Assembly: GCA_002102555.1 (NCBI GenBank)
Contig: MCFL01000052.1
Location: forward strand, 1 to 64,000
Reading direction: 5' to 3'
Source: Catenaria anguillulae PL171
Lineage: Eukaryota; Blastocladiomycota; Blastocladiomycetes; Blastocladiales; Catenariaceae
DNA: 64,000 nucleotides
In this document: in pieces, positions 42,552 to 52,719 of the stretch
Layout of the letters: each line of letters opens with the position of its first letter
Numbering within the stretch: position 1 is the first letter of the stretch
Notes under the pieces: model-generated
What the model was told of the DNA's origin: nothing
Seen by the model: the letters and a program-made list of their open reading frames with translations, nothing else
The model's database searches: none
Translations under genes and position numbers: made by a program

Positions 42552-42903
42552 GGTGGACGGTCAGTTGGTGGAGGTTGGGGTTCTAGCGGTGAGAATTACA
42601 TTCCATTGGGTTTGGCGTGCATTCCATTGTTTTTTTTTCAACGAGTTGATTGATGCAGTATTTGGCCATGCCATTCGCTCAGACCGGATTTGCAACTGAC
42701 AGACACAATGATTCGGCCAGCGCCGCCGCCACTTTGAGCGGGTCGTTGGTGGTGAGCACGACTATTTCCCTAGTTGGCCTGCCAGCACATTTCCCACTTA
42801 CACAGAGAGACGACAATAGGCGAAACGAGGAATCAAGTAATATGGACTATTCTATTGTGCAACCACTGATAATCGTCGTGTGAGGGTGGAATGAAAAAAA
42901 CAA
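42552..42903. other. Promoter region of SEC8 and 3' flank of the PAP2 gene
   Basis: Both neighbours are on the minus strand. A T8 run (plus strand) lies near 42632. There is no gene. Confidence 0.5.
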
Positions 42904-44094
42904 CTACCACCGCCCAGTGCCCTTCTTCTTTCTCCGAACAGCAACTCCCTCACCGACGTCGGAGGCCGTCGCCTCCTTGCGTAACTCGATCAAGTCGTCC
43001 TTGTTGACGACCACGGCCGAGTCGCGCCTCCACGCGTCAACATCGGACGTGCGCTGCCTCTGATGATACGACAGCCGCTGTGCCGATGGCGGGGCCGCGC
43101 TGCAGGCGGCCGCAATGGACGACGGTTCAGGTGCTTGCGTCTCGTTAAGGCGAGCAATACGTGCGTATGATGGGAACACGGCCCAGGTGCACGCAATTCC
43201 GAGCAGTGTACCGGCGCTCACGTCCCACCAATCGTGGCGGTTGTCGGCAATGCGCTACAATTTTCAAGCATGAGGTAGATTGAACGTGAGTGGGTGCAGA
43301 AAGTCTATAGGAATGTTGGCAATCGTGAACGTACTGTTCCGGACATGAGAAAGGCCGCGACCATGGGCAAGTGAGCAACCATCAAACTGAGGCCAGTGCC
43401 CAAGATTGGTTGCGGCGGAGAAAGAAGGACTCGTCGGAGATACAAGGTGAGAAACAGAATGCCCGAAGTCATCACTACAGTGCTCGATTGACCGTCAGCG
43501 GCTTCAAAATCGTGCGTGAAAAGGACATGAACCGAAAAGCAACGCACAGCTTGCGTGTCCGCTGGGAAACGACTTAAATCCATCCGCCACCAGCTTCTTT
43601 GGTCCCGTGCACACATACTCGCCGCTGGCCTGATCCAGAACAGGCTGACACCTGGCCAGGAAATCGGGCCGATGCTCGCCGACAAACGCCTTCACGATAT
43701 CCGTCACAAACTCGGTCTGGGCCGTCGCCATGAGCAGGCCAAGAACGAGCGGAGCCGCACGGGAAACATACGAGACGTTGCCTAGCCGGCGTGTGGGTAG
43801 CAGCGACTCGGCGACGAGAATGCACACGATGGGAAACAGGATCGAGAGCAGGGCCATTGGGCCGTCGTTGATGGTGTTGGGTTTGAGCGGGAAGCCGATG
43901 GACGGATCCGAGATTGAAAACGAGCGGGAAGTGTTTGGCGGAAGTAGGAGGAGGCAGGAGAGGGCCAGGACCCAGGTGAGGAGGGCAGCGAGAAACTCGC
44001 GGATGATCCAAGACATGGTAACAGTGGTAGGGCCCGCTGCAGCCAGCGTGGGCGCATCCACTGGAACAGAAAGGAACGTTGGTTTCGCGGCCAT
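42904..44094 (-). CDS. PAP2-family lipid phosphatase (DPP1/LPP type), three exons
   Basis: An integral membrane enzyme that dephosphorylates phosphatidate, diacylglycerol pyrophosphate or related lipids. Exons 44094-43533, 43474-43335 and 43254-42904 join in phase to 350 residues. Six TM helices can be placed. The three PAP2 catalytic motifs are present: KAFVGEHRPDF (a variant of KxxxGxxRP), FPSGHAS (PSGH, split by sequence but not by intron), and SRIADNRHDWWDV-like text, here TRIADNRHDWWDVSAG after the splice (SRxxxxxHxxxD with Thr for Ser). The C-terminus is soluble, basic and Lys-rich. It is upstream of SEC8 on the same strand and divergent from the SDR gene. The frame is clean. Confidence 0.92.
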
Positions 44095-44751
44095 GGTTGA
44101 AGGACGTTGTTGTGGTGGTATTGGCTTGGGTCACGTTGGTGCATGCACGAGGATGGGAACGGGGGAATGAGAATGGGAATGGGAACGGGACTGCAGGAAT
44201 CCAGTGTGTGACTCATTCAATGCCCAACTTCAGCAATCCATTGGGTTGTCGTTCATCCATTGCATACGTTCATTGCTTTTGTGATTGTGTGAGAATGTGC
44301 TCACAATCATCATGCTCCTATACTTTCTCTCAGAGTCTCCGAGTCAGAGGCAGCGGTCAACCGGCACCATCGACATCGACATGCGGTGGCGGTGCGGATG
44401 AGTGGATCGACAGCCCTGCCACCCTGCACGTGACTCGATCGCAATACCTCAAGCCCCACCCCACATGAGCACATGAGGGCAAAAAATGGGCAAGGCAAGG
44501 CAAGGACATAAGACGAAACGTGATCATGAGACATGATTTCATGCCGACGGGGTTATGTGTAAGAGGTTCGTTGGCGTTGCGTTGGATAGCGTTGCTTGCA
44601 TATTAATAATGCTTTGTCAGAGAGAGCCACCCGCAAGTCAGTTGCAGAACACCTCAAAAAGGGTCGGTGTCCTCTCCTTCCCTCCCTCTTTCCTCTGTTG
44701 CCACACAATCTGAATCCATTCCCTCAGCTATGAAATCAGATTGAAAATACC
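44095..44751. other. Divergent intergenic region between PAP2 and SDR genes
   Basis: It contains GGGAAT-like hexamers near 44153-44195 and an AAGGC run near 44485-44503. No gene was found; it should hold both promoters. Confidence 0.5.
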
Positions 44752-45855
44752 ATGGCCCGCCTCTACCCCTCCTACCTCATCACCGGCGCTTCCTCAGGAA
44801 TCGGCCGCGCCCTCGCTGTCGAGCTCGCAACGCGTGCCAATAAGGCCAAGACCCCACTCGCCCTTGCCCTCGTTGCTCGCCGCCGCCCGGCCCTCGAAGA
44901 AACCCAGCGCCTCGTCCTGCAAGCGTACCCAGAAGCTTTCGTCCATGTGTGCATTCTCGACGTCAACCAGAGCTACGAGGAAATCGAGCAAGCTTATGCA
45001 CAGTGCCATGAAGCGTTCAATGGCCCCATTCACTGCTTTGTGATCAATGCCGGAATCGCGGGCGGACCGAGGTTCATTGGTGATGAGCAAGGGTTTGATT
45101 CGGATCGCCAAATTGCCGTGACAAATTGTGCGTCGATGATGAGAGTGTCGGTTGTGGGAGCACATGATGGCAGTGGCAGGACGGAATCTAATCCTCTTGG
45201 CCGCTTCGCATTCGGTGTACGATCTTTGTAGTTGTCGGCGCCATCACCTGTATTGACGCAGCCGTCAAGTACATCAAGGCGAACCAGGTCAACAAGACGA
45301 CGGCGCAAGCGCACATTGTTTCCGTATCCTCTGTTGCTAGCACCATTCCTGTGCCGTCGCAGGCAGTGTACAGTGCTTCCAAGGGTATGTCGCACTAGAT
45401 AGCCCATTGCCCAGCGCCAACTGCGACCCTTTGCTGACACATTCACTGCACTCGCTTGATAGCCGGGCTCAACACGTACATGCGCAACCTTCAAGTCGAA
45501 ACCAATGGGCTCGGAATTCACGTCACGAATCTCAAACCTGTGCGCTTTCCTGCTAAACTAAACCTGAAAGCTGCAAGTCAAGTGATGACGTTCTTACTTA
45601 TTGAATAAACAGGGCTACATTGACACTCCCATCAACGATTTCATGGCCTCGCGGCCCTTTGTCATCCACGTCAACGAAGGCGCCAAAATCATTGCCGACA
45701 GGATTGCATCACGCTACTCGAACGCCTTCATTCCTCGCTTTCCCTGGTGCCTCGTTCCCTCTCTCGTCGCGTGGGTCCCAGATTCGTGGCTCATGCGGTC
45801 CGTCAAGCAGATGATTCCGTCGGATGCTACAGCGGCGCCAAAGCAAGGAATGTAG
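44752..45855 (+). CDS. Short-chain dehydrogenase/reductase, four exons
   Basis: Classical SDR oxidoreductase. Exons 44752-45127, 45232-45384, 45463-45539 and 45613-45855 join in phase to 282 residues. The cofactor motif TGASSGIG is at residues about 9-16, NAG at about 100-102, the catalytic Ser in VSVSSVAST, and the YSASKAG active site is interrupted by intron 2 within the Lys-Ala step. LKPGYIDTPIND follows intron 3. An RR pair after the second strand suggests NADPH preference. The substrate is not evident; 3-ketodihydrosphingosine reductase-like and YbbO-like SDRs share these features. Introns are 73-104 bp. The frame is clean. Confidence 0.9.
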
Positions 45856-46423
45856 ATGAGTTTGATGGGTGAGGAATGACAGGTGTGATGGGGTGGAATC
45901 GGAAGGAACCGGCCGTTTGCTGGTTTTGATAGTGTTGTTGGAAAGTGGAATCAATTTTGTAAGTTTTCTGTGCTTACACTCCCCAACTTTAACAGTTGCC
46001 GATAAATTGTGGTCAGCCTTGTCCTTTTTGTCTCTCTCATCTAACCCAAAGCGAATCTGAATCTGTGGTGGACAGTGAAGGAGAACGTCTCACACAAGAT
46101 GACCGCAACCTTCCCGTCGTCGAAAACTGCCGACTGCTCAGATGCCCTTGGGCCACTTGTGTCCCCTTGCCACAACTGGAAAAGAGTTCCCTAACCTTCC
46201 CCGTAGTCGCTTCCTAAACGCAAGTGTCCTCCCAGTTTTACCATCAGCACATCTGTGCCGCGGTAGGTAAGTACGCGGGCGAACTCACAATGTCCCAAGT
46301 GACCCTTTCACTGCCCTTTGAAGCCAACTAGGTACGTGGTCCACGTCCGTCACTTGAGTGCTACGTCTGTCCCGCCAGTCGTCCGATTTTCCTCCGGACC
46401 CATCTCACTAATCATGCCTGGCC
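45856..46423. other. Intergenic, no supported gene
   Basis: 3' flank of the SDR gene. Short ORFs have no motif. Confidence 0.45.
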
Positions 46424-47908
46424 TTGTTTCCCGCCCCTACACTTCGCAATCATGACGAATTCCTTCTGCATTCAGTTACGGACGTTTCAGCAGTCTCGTT
46501 CCACTGGCTGGCCCAAGTCGCAACTTGGTCAGCTGCACAGCGGACTTGTCGGAGCAAGCTTGCTCAGCACTGGCAGCTCGCGACTTTCCGTCGCTTCAAG
46601 TTTCGCTTGGTACACTTTTATCACTGTCAACGTGCGCCGGACCGACCGAAATGCTTTTCAGTTGCAATCGAACTTGGCGGCCGCAACTTGCGTGGCCTAT
46701 AATGGTGGCAAAGCCCGGCGGCGGGCAACCCGATTGGTTTGACCAGCTCCTCTCAAATTTGAGTACAGAAACGATGGGGTTGCTATGCGACCGCTCTCCA
46801 ATTGAATCCAATGGATCGTTGCTCCCAAACGGGTCATATGCCGAGCTTGTTTGCTGTCTGCATACCGTCACGACATGCATAGCCGACCAGAACTGGGCGA
46901 TAATTCTTGTTTTTGGTGATGACGAGTCCTCAAAGCAGAGTGGTATGTCTCAGATCCCAGTCTTGCTTGCGCCTGCAACAGAAAGAACGCTTACCTGACA
47001 TCGTTCATCCATGCCCCAAGCATGGCAGACCGCATTTCGGCCACAAGGGTCGCTGCCCAATCTCCACCAAGACGGCAAGCAAAAACGCCGTTCCTCCTGT
47101 CTGCGGCATGCCTCATGGATGGCCGGGGCAGTGAAACGGCAAGATTCCGCCGTGTCGGTTACCTTGCCGTCGCAACCGCCAACCACGAATCCCGCAGCAG
47201 CATCTCCGGGTCCAACGAATATTTCCCGCCCATTCGTGATGGCTCGTACCCTCGCTATTCAGTGCTGACCCACTTAATCCTCACGGTACAATGGCACACT
47301 GATCCGTTGCATCACATGAACAGGTCCGTTCAATTCAAACTGGCGACCGGCTCGAGCAAGTGCACCGCATTGAGCATGTCCACGACATGATGGCTCGGCT
47401 TCCAGAAGGGCGCTCTGATCCTGCCCTGGCCCTGTCGCTTTTCGCCCAGTCGTGTTCCGACTTGGAGCAAGTGAAGGGCGAGTTGGCGTTTGCGCGATTG
47501 GTCGTGGCGCAGGAGGCAAACGCGTGGCAAGGCGAGCTTGCAAGCCATGGAGTCGAGGCAGTGGAAAGCGTTGGCTCGACGAAATGCGTGGTTGAGTCTG
47601 TCCTTTGTACAGCTGTACGGATAGGCGCGGGAAGCACTGAAACAAGAGTCACTTTGCATCCCAAAAGCAGAGGTTCTTTGGCTACGTCCATGGAAAGAAG
47701 GGTTGACAGGCATGATGGATTGTCAGTACTGAAGGTCCAGGTCGAGGAAGAAACAGGGAACGAGGCAGAAAGATTCGCACCAATGTGGTCATTTTCAGCA
47801 ACGACTTGGGCGGTCGCCGATGAGTCAAGACGCAAACAGTGTGCGCGGGTGCTTGGCGCAAACAATGCGTTTCGAGTTACCGATTCCCGGCTATGTACAT
47901 ATCGGTGA
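46424..47908 (+). CDS. Unrecognised multi-exon ORF block, unknown protein
   Basis: Coding-like text occurs in successive frames: about 46525-46945 (a Trp/Phe/Asp-rich segment, WFDQLLSNLSTETMGLLCD, then WAIILVFGDDESS), about 47022-47320 (RFRRVGYLAVATANHESRS) and about 47360-47908 (MARLPEGRSDPALALSLFA, an Ala/Glu-rich helix, then a Val/Glu-rich end). Donors and acceptors near 46943, 47020 and 47325 could join them. I recognise no domain, signal peptide or TM segment. The block sits beside another orphan gene (48186 on), and both resemble the orphan region 16.4-20.6 kb in being intron-rich and unlike any family I know. The start is not resolved. Confidence 0.4.
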
Positions 47909-48185
47909 GTGTGAGATTCACTGAAGGAAAACAGATGGGGTTTTCCTCTTTGGAGAAAGTTGTTACGAAACGTGTCTTGATGAGGTGCAGGTGTGAACAA
48001 CCTCAACAGTCAGTGTTCGCATGTGTGGTAAGGAAACAATCTCGCCAGATCCATCATGAGGGAGCCATGGGAAGGTTGTGTGCGAGCCGAGAGAGCAAAC
48101 ACCGGATGAGGCGGTCTGTCTGCATTAAATCTCTTGCGCCTTGACGCTGGCCGCGACGCTGGTGTCAGCGTGTTGAATCCATCTC

Positions 48186-51030
48186 ATGGGCCGCCGATCA
48201 TTTTCCAACCATATGCCGATCCCGACCGCCCCTGCCGATCCTCACCACGCTGACTTGCCAGTTTCCATCCTCACTCGTGTCGCTCTCGGGTTGCGTCAGA
48301 TCCACCTACTCTCATCGCATGTGCCATCAAAAACCAAGCGCGCCTCGCCATTGGACGGCATTACTGAAGTTATCCAAGAACTTGCCGCTCAAGGTATTCC
48401 AGTTTTGCCCCCTTCTGCCGCACCGCTCGCCTCGCCGTCCAGCGCATCTGGCGCCAGTCGCAATGGTGCAAACGGCGACAACGAGGATGATGACGATGAA
48501 GATGATGAGGATGTCCTAGGCGGCTACTTGCAGCAAGGAGCTTCCACCGAGCCCAAACCCAACGACCCACAATCATCAACCAAACTGGACCCTCGTTGAA
48601 CCTGTATTGAGCACCCATTGACCCGTCCAGCATCACAAAAAAGTATCAGCAAGTATACGCTGCGCTCTCATACTACTACCCGAAGCTTGGCCACCATGGC
48701 CGCAAGTGGCTCACCAAGCAGCTTTTGGAAATGGGGTATAGCGTTGGCGAGATTGCTTTTGCTCTTGGTTGGTCGAATTCGGAGACCATCTATGGGAACA
48801 ACGCGATTCCGCACAATGTGCAGGCCACTCATCTTTATGTGTTTTGCCATCGCTGCATACTCACTTTTGGCTTGGTTTTTGTTTTACTAGGTCCTTTACG
48901 GCGCCCCTGGTTTTCCCCAGAACGAGACGTCCACGTTGCTCGCGTTCAAGTTGTGGAATGGGTCAACGAGCAAGACAACTTGACGAGTACGTGCGCAAAG
49001 TTAATCTTCCCGTGGGCGGATGAGCAGTTACGGCTCGTGCGCGAGGCCCAAAACGCCGCGGACAAGAAGCGCGCCCAGGAGTTTGCTGGGCGTGTGCGAT
49101 TCCTTGAGTTACTCATCTGAGGGCGCGAGTATTTGTTTGTTGTACGTCCAAATCATTGCCGACGGCCAGTTTTGTCTTGTCTCTCACATACCTTCATGTG
49201 TCATTAGTGGTTGGCTGATCTCCGTCAGACCGTGCTCTCCGATCCCGACCCAACACTCAACAATTGCGCAAAGGATCTTTTTGACCAGGAACGTGCAAGC
49301 AAGTGGGCAGTCAAGTCCCTTGTGAGTCACACACCCGCGTTCAACGCTCATGCAGCGCCCATCGCAACCTTGCTTTTGTCGGAGCACTACTCAGTGCCCA
49401 AGGATCTCATCACCATTCAGAACCAGCAATTGCGCTCTCTCATGGTTCACCATGGCGACCGGTTTGATATCTTGCAGAAGCATATTATTGCTCTTCCAAA
49501 CCGTGTCGAGTCCACCGACAGGCGCGTCGACTCCATCACTGGAATGCTTTCCGATGTGCGCACAGTACTTGCAGCGGTTCTCGACCACGTTGGATGCGAC
49601 AATCCCACGTCCGCTCGCGTGCCCATCTTCTCTTGGCCAAACGAGCGAGATGCCATGGTTGGTTCCGCGCAAACATCCACGCCAAAGCAACCAACCCGGC
49701 CAAGATCCAGTGCGCCAGCCAACGCGTTTACGCCAATTGCTCGCGTCAGTGCCCCAGCACAATCAATCCCGTCTCCATTCGCCCAGTCCAACGCAGCAAG
49801 CATTCGCGCACCCAGCGAAGGTACAATCCGGCAAGCTCGCAAGACCGAATCAAGCAGCACACCAGCTGCGCCAATTGCCCGCCTGGCTGGCCCATCTGCA
49901 CGTGAGTATTTATAGACAAACATTTCTCGGGTATTGTTTAGAGCTGACAATTCTACTTGCATCCCTTTTTTTGTACATAGCGCTGCTCTCGTCCCAATTG
50001 CAACTCGCAACACAGGCCGCGTCTTCGTCAGCAGCAGCAGCCAGTGCCGCCATCATGCCCCCGCTACACCCCAGATATGCTGAATCATTGGACGATGTCG
50101 AGTCAATGCTTGCTCAGTCCAATCAAGGACGAGTTCAACCGCCGCCCCGGGGCTTCTCTCCCATTCATCGAGTGGCCACGTTTGCATCGTCGGCTGCGAA
50201 TCCATCGCGCGCCATTTCCCCCGTCTCTTCCATGTCATCTACCCGCCAGGGGCAGGCACCAGCACCAATCCCGCCACCAATCCTGCCACAAATGACCTTT
50301 GCACCGTATCACCGGCCAATCACTGGCGCAACAAGCCCACCTTCAGGACCACCACCATCCCCACGCTCATTGCGTTACGCAGCTCATATTAAGCCTGCCA
50401 ACGTCAAGGTTGCATCGGACAAAATTTTCCCAGGTTGGACTGATCTGTACGACGTGGAACCGTGTCTTGTCGATGGCAAATTGGCCGAGGCACTTGAGCA
50501 ACCTGGTTTCTTGACTGAAACGCAGTGGGACACCGTGTATTCGTTGACCAGCGCAGACCGCGTATCGGATCGCATGCGGCACATGTTTCAAGTTCCAACG
50601 GCCGGCGATTTGAACACCGTGGAGCGCGCGTTTAGGTTTGGTGCGACGGGTTTCTGGTTCGCGGCAGTATTGGAAGCAAGAAGGCGGAATCGGTGCTACC
50701 CGGAGCTGCAATGCTGGATACCAATGAGGGGATCTGTTCCCTTAGTTCTTCCGCCGGGTTGTGAAAGTACATTGATGAAAAGGTCAAGGTGTGGGCGACA
50801 GCGCTCAACGCAGCCGTCGAGGAAGAGCGGGCCAAGAAGGCTGCCAAATGCAGTGGCCCGGCCCCAGCTGCTCAAGTACTCAAGGCCAACAAGTTCGTTA
50901 CCCGGATTCGGAAGATCGCGTTGTATGACAAGAAGTGGTTGCTGGCCCTGTGCGTTTTCTGGCTCCCATGTTGCTCGACCCAATTGCATCATGCTGACAC
51001 TCTCCTTCACGGGCGTGCCAACCTCAACTG
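48186..51030 (+). CDS. Orphan multi-exon gene with a helix-turn-helix-like segment
   Basis: Exon 1 (48186 to about 48595) starts MGRRSFSNHMP and has an acidic DDDDEDDED stretch. About 48630-48825 gives KKYQQVYAALSYYYPKLGHH and GYSVGEIAFALGWSNSETIY, which reads like a helix-turn-helix. About 48892 to 49120 is helical (KLIFPWADEQLRLVREAQNA). 49208-49900 gives a helical, heptad-like part (RFDILQKHIIALPNRVESTD) and a Ser/Pro/Ala linker. About 49980-50760 is Pro/Ser-rich, then globular (FPGWTDLYDVEPCLVDGKLA, FGATGFWFAAVLEARRR). 50764-50950 is a helical end (WATALNAAVEEERAKKAAK). Exon borders are approximate and the number of genes is not certain. An N-terminal HTH with a long disordered linker could suit a DNA-binding or mobile-element protein, but no transposase motif is seen. 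Confidence 0.4.
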
Positions 51031-51065
51031 ATCCTCACCAACCCCATTCCGCGTAGACATCATCA

Positions 51066-51497
51066 ATGACTGCAACCACTGTTCCAGATGGCGAGCGCCT
51101 TACCTTTTCCCTCATGTCGATTCTCTCTCGCGTGTCGCCACTGCCTGCGAATCTCCGGCTGCCATCCAACTACCTCTATGAAGCCCACATCCGTGCGGCC
51201 ACAGAGCACGGCGCACTGGTCACAATGATGCATTATGTTCTGTCGTTTATCCACCTCGATGTCGGCGCCAAATATCTCACGTTTGGCACAAACTTCTTGA
51301 ATGGCAGTAATCTCGATCATCCAGTCCTCCTGGTCAGTAGTTATGCTTTCAAGTTGCCGACCGACCCGAACTTTCCCATTGGTATGGTTGAAACCAAAAT
51401 CGTGCCCAAGAATTTCACACCTGAAGGCGGGACATGTTTCGACTTGCGGGCGAGCTGTCATGGGGAGCTTGACTGCCACTCGGCGGGCAGCAGTTAG
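51066..51497 (+). CDS. Unknown protein, 143 aa
   Basis: An uninterrupted ORF with a good ATG and a globular-looking composition (LMSILSRVSPLPANLRLPSN, AATEHGALVTMMHYVLSFIH, YLTFGTNFLNGSNLDHPVLL). It may be the last exon of the preceding orphan gene or separate. There is no known domain, signal peptide or TM helix. Confidence 0.4.
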   Translation: MTATTVPDGERLTFSLMSILSRVSPLPANLRLPSNYLYEAHIRAATEHGALVTMMHYVLSFIHLDVGAKYLTFGTNFLNGSNLDHPVLLVSSYAFKLPTDPNFPIGMVETKIVPKNFTPEGGTCFDLRASCHGELDCHSAGSS

Positions 51498-52719
51498 ACA
51501 GCCAATTTGGTCTGCGTGTGAATCTGCGAGCGAAAACGGGCCTGAGCCGTGGTGACGGGCGTTGACCTGATCCAATTGGCAAGTTGGCGCTTTGGCAGCT
51601 CAACGATGGCTGCACGAATCATCATACAAGAGACAAGAGAATTGGTGTGTCTGCTATTGTTGGGCTGTACAATGATGATATGGGCAGGCGATTGACCCGC
51701 CTGACTCGGGCTCATTATCACTCAGGGTCGTTGGGAATCGTTTCGGGACGGGCGCAAGTTCAGCGCTGAAAGTCTCTGGGGCCGTTGAGAGTAGCTTTCG
51801 AACGGAACAGGGATGTGAGTGTTCCTAGGGCAACTGGACGTAGCTACATATGTCTACGCGGTTGCATGATTCATGTCACCATTGAGCCTGCTTACTATGA
51901 CGCCGACTATGGCTGTGCTACATTACATTCTTTCGTCTGAGCGGCTGTTGAGACGTTGGTTCAAGCGACTCGGCCTCAAGCCAAGCTCATCGCGTCCACA
52001 GGTCCCACCACGCAATGGAGATTTTGATTGAATGCCGATGAGCCACATCGCCCCGTTCCTTACTCACCGTTGGTAGCGCTTCTCACTCATCCCTCACCCA
52101 GAGATTGAGAATCAAGCCTTGACACACAGCGGGTGTAAAACAATGCGTGTTTCTCGACTCTCCTTGCCAAAAAAAAGCGGTTCACGCAAGTGGCCGGGTA
52201 TGCCTAGTGTAAGTAATCGCAGGAGATTATGTAGGAGCCTTGGACAAGTCTCTCGAACAGCTTCAAGACGATTCGATCGTGTTCGGCACGCAAACGGCGC
52301 GGAGGTACAGTACTGAGCGCGAAGAGCTGCGCATGATGCAAGGACTCCGACTTGGGACCATAAACATTATGGAAGCCTGGCAGGCGTGAGCGGCGGCCAT
52401 ATGGGAATTGATGTAGGTACGTGTCCCATGAATGCACGAGTGTGTTGGTCACGGTGTCTGTGAGAGCGTCAAAGCGACGTCTACATCCACGCCGTCCTTA
52501 TCAGCGTTTTTTTGATGGAGGCTGAAGTCGCGACCACAGAGCCCGGTGGGTCGGTGGGTCGGTGGGTCGACAGACTTGCCAGTGGGCTCCACTTGACATA
52601 CTTAAGTATACTTGTTTACATGTCTGGGAATGAATAGTCCGCATGAGCAATTCAAGTTGAAGCAACCCTGCCCAGCGTACAAATTCTCACCACCGCCCGC
52701 TCCTTTGCCGCCCCCGGCC
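51498..52719. other. Intergenic, upstream of the trehalose gene
   Basis: There is no supported gene. A short tandem of GGTGGGTC lies at about 52546-52570, and TTAAGTATACTTG at about 52602-52614 is an AT-rich palindromic stretch that could be a core promoter element for the gene starting at 52720. Confidence 0.45.
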
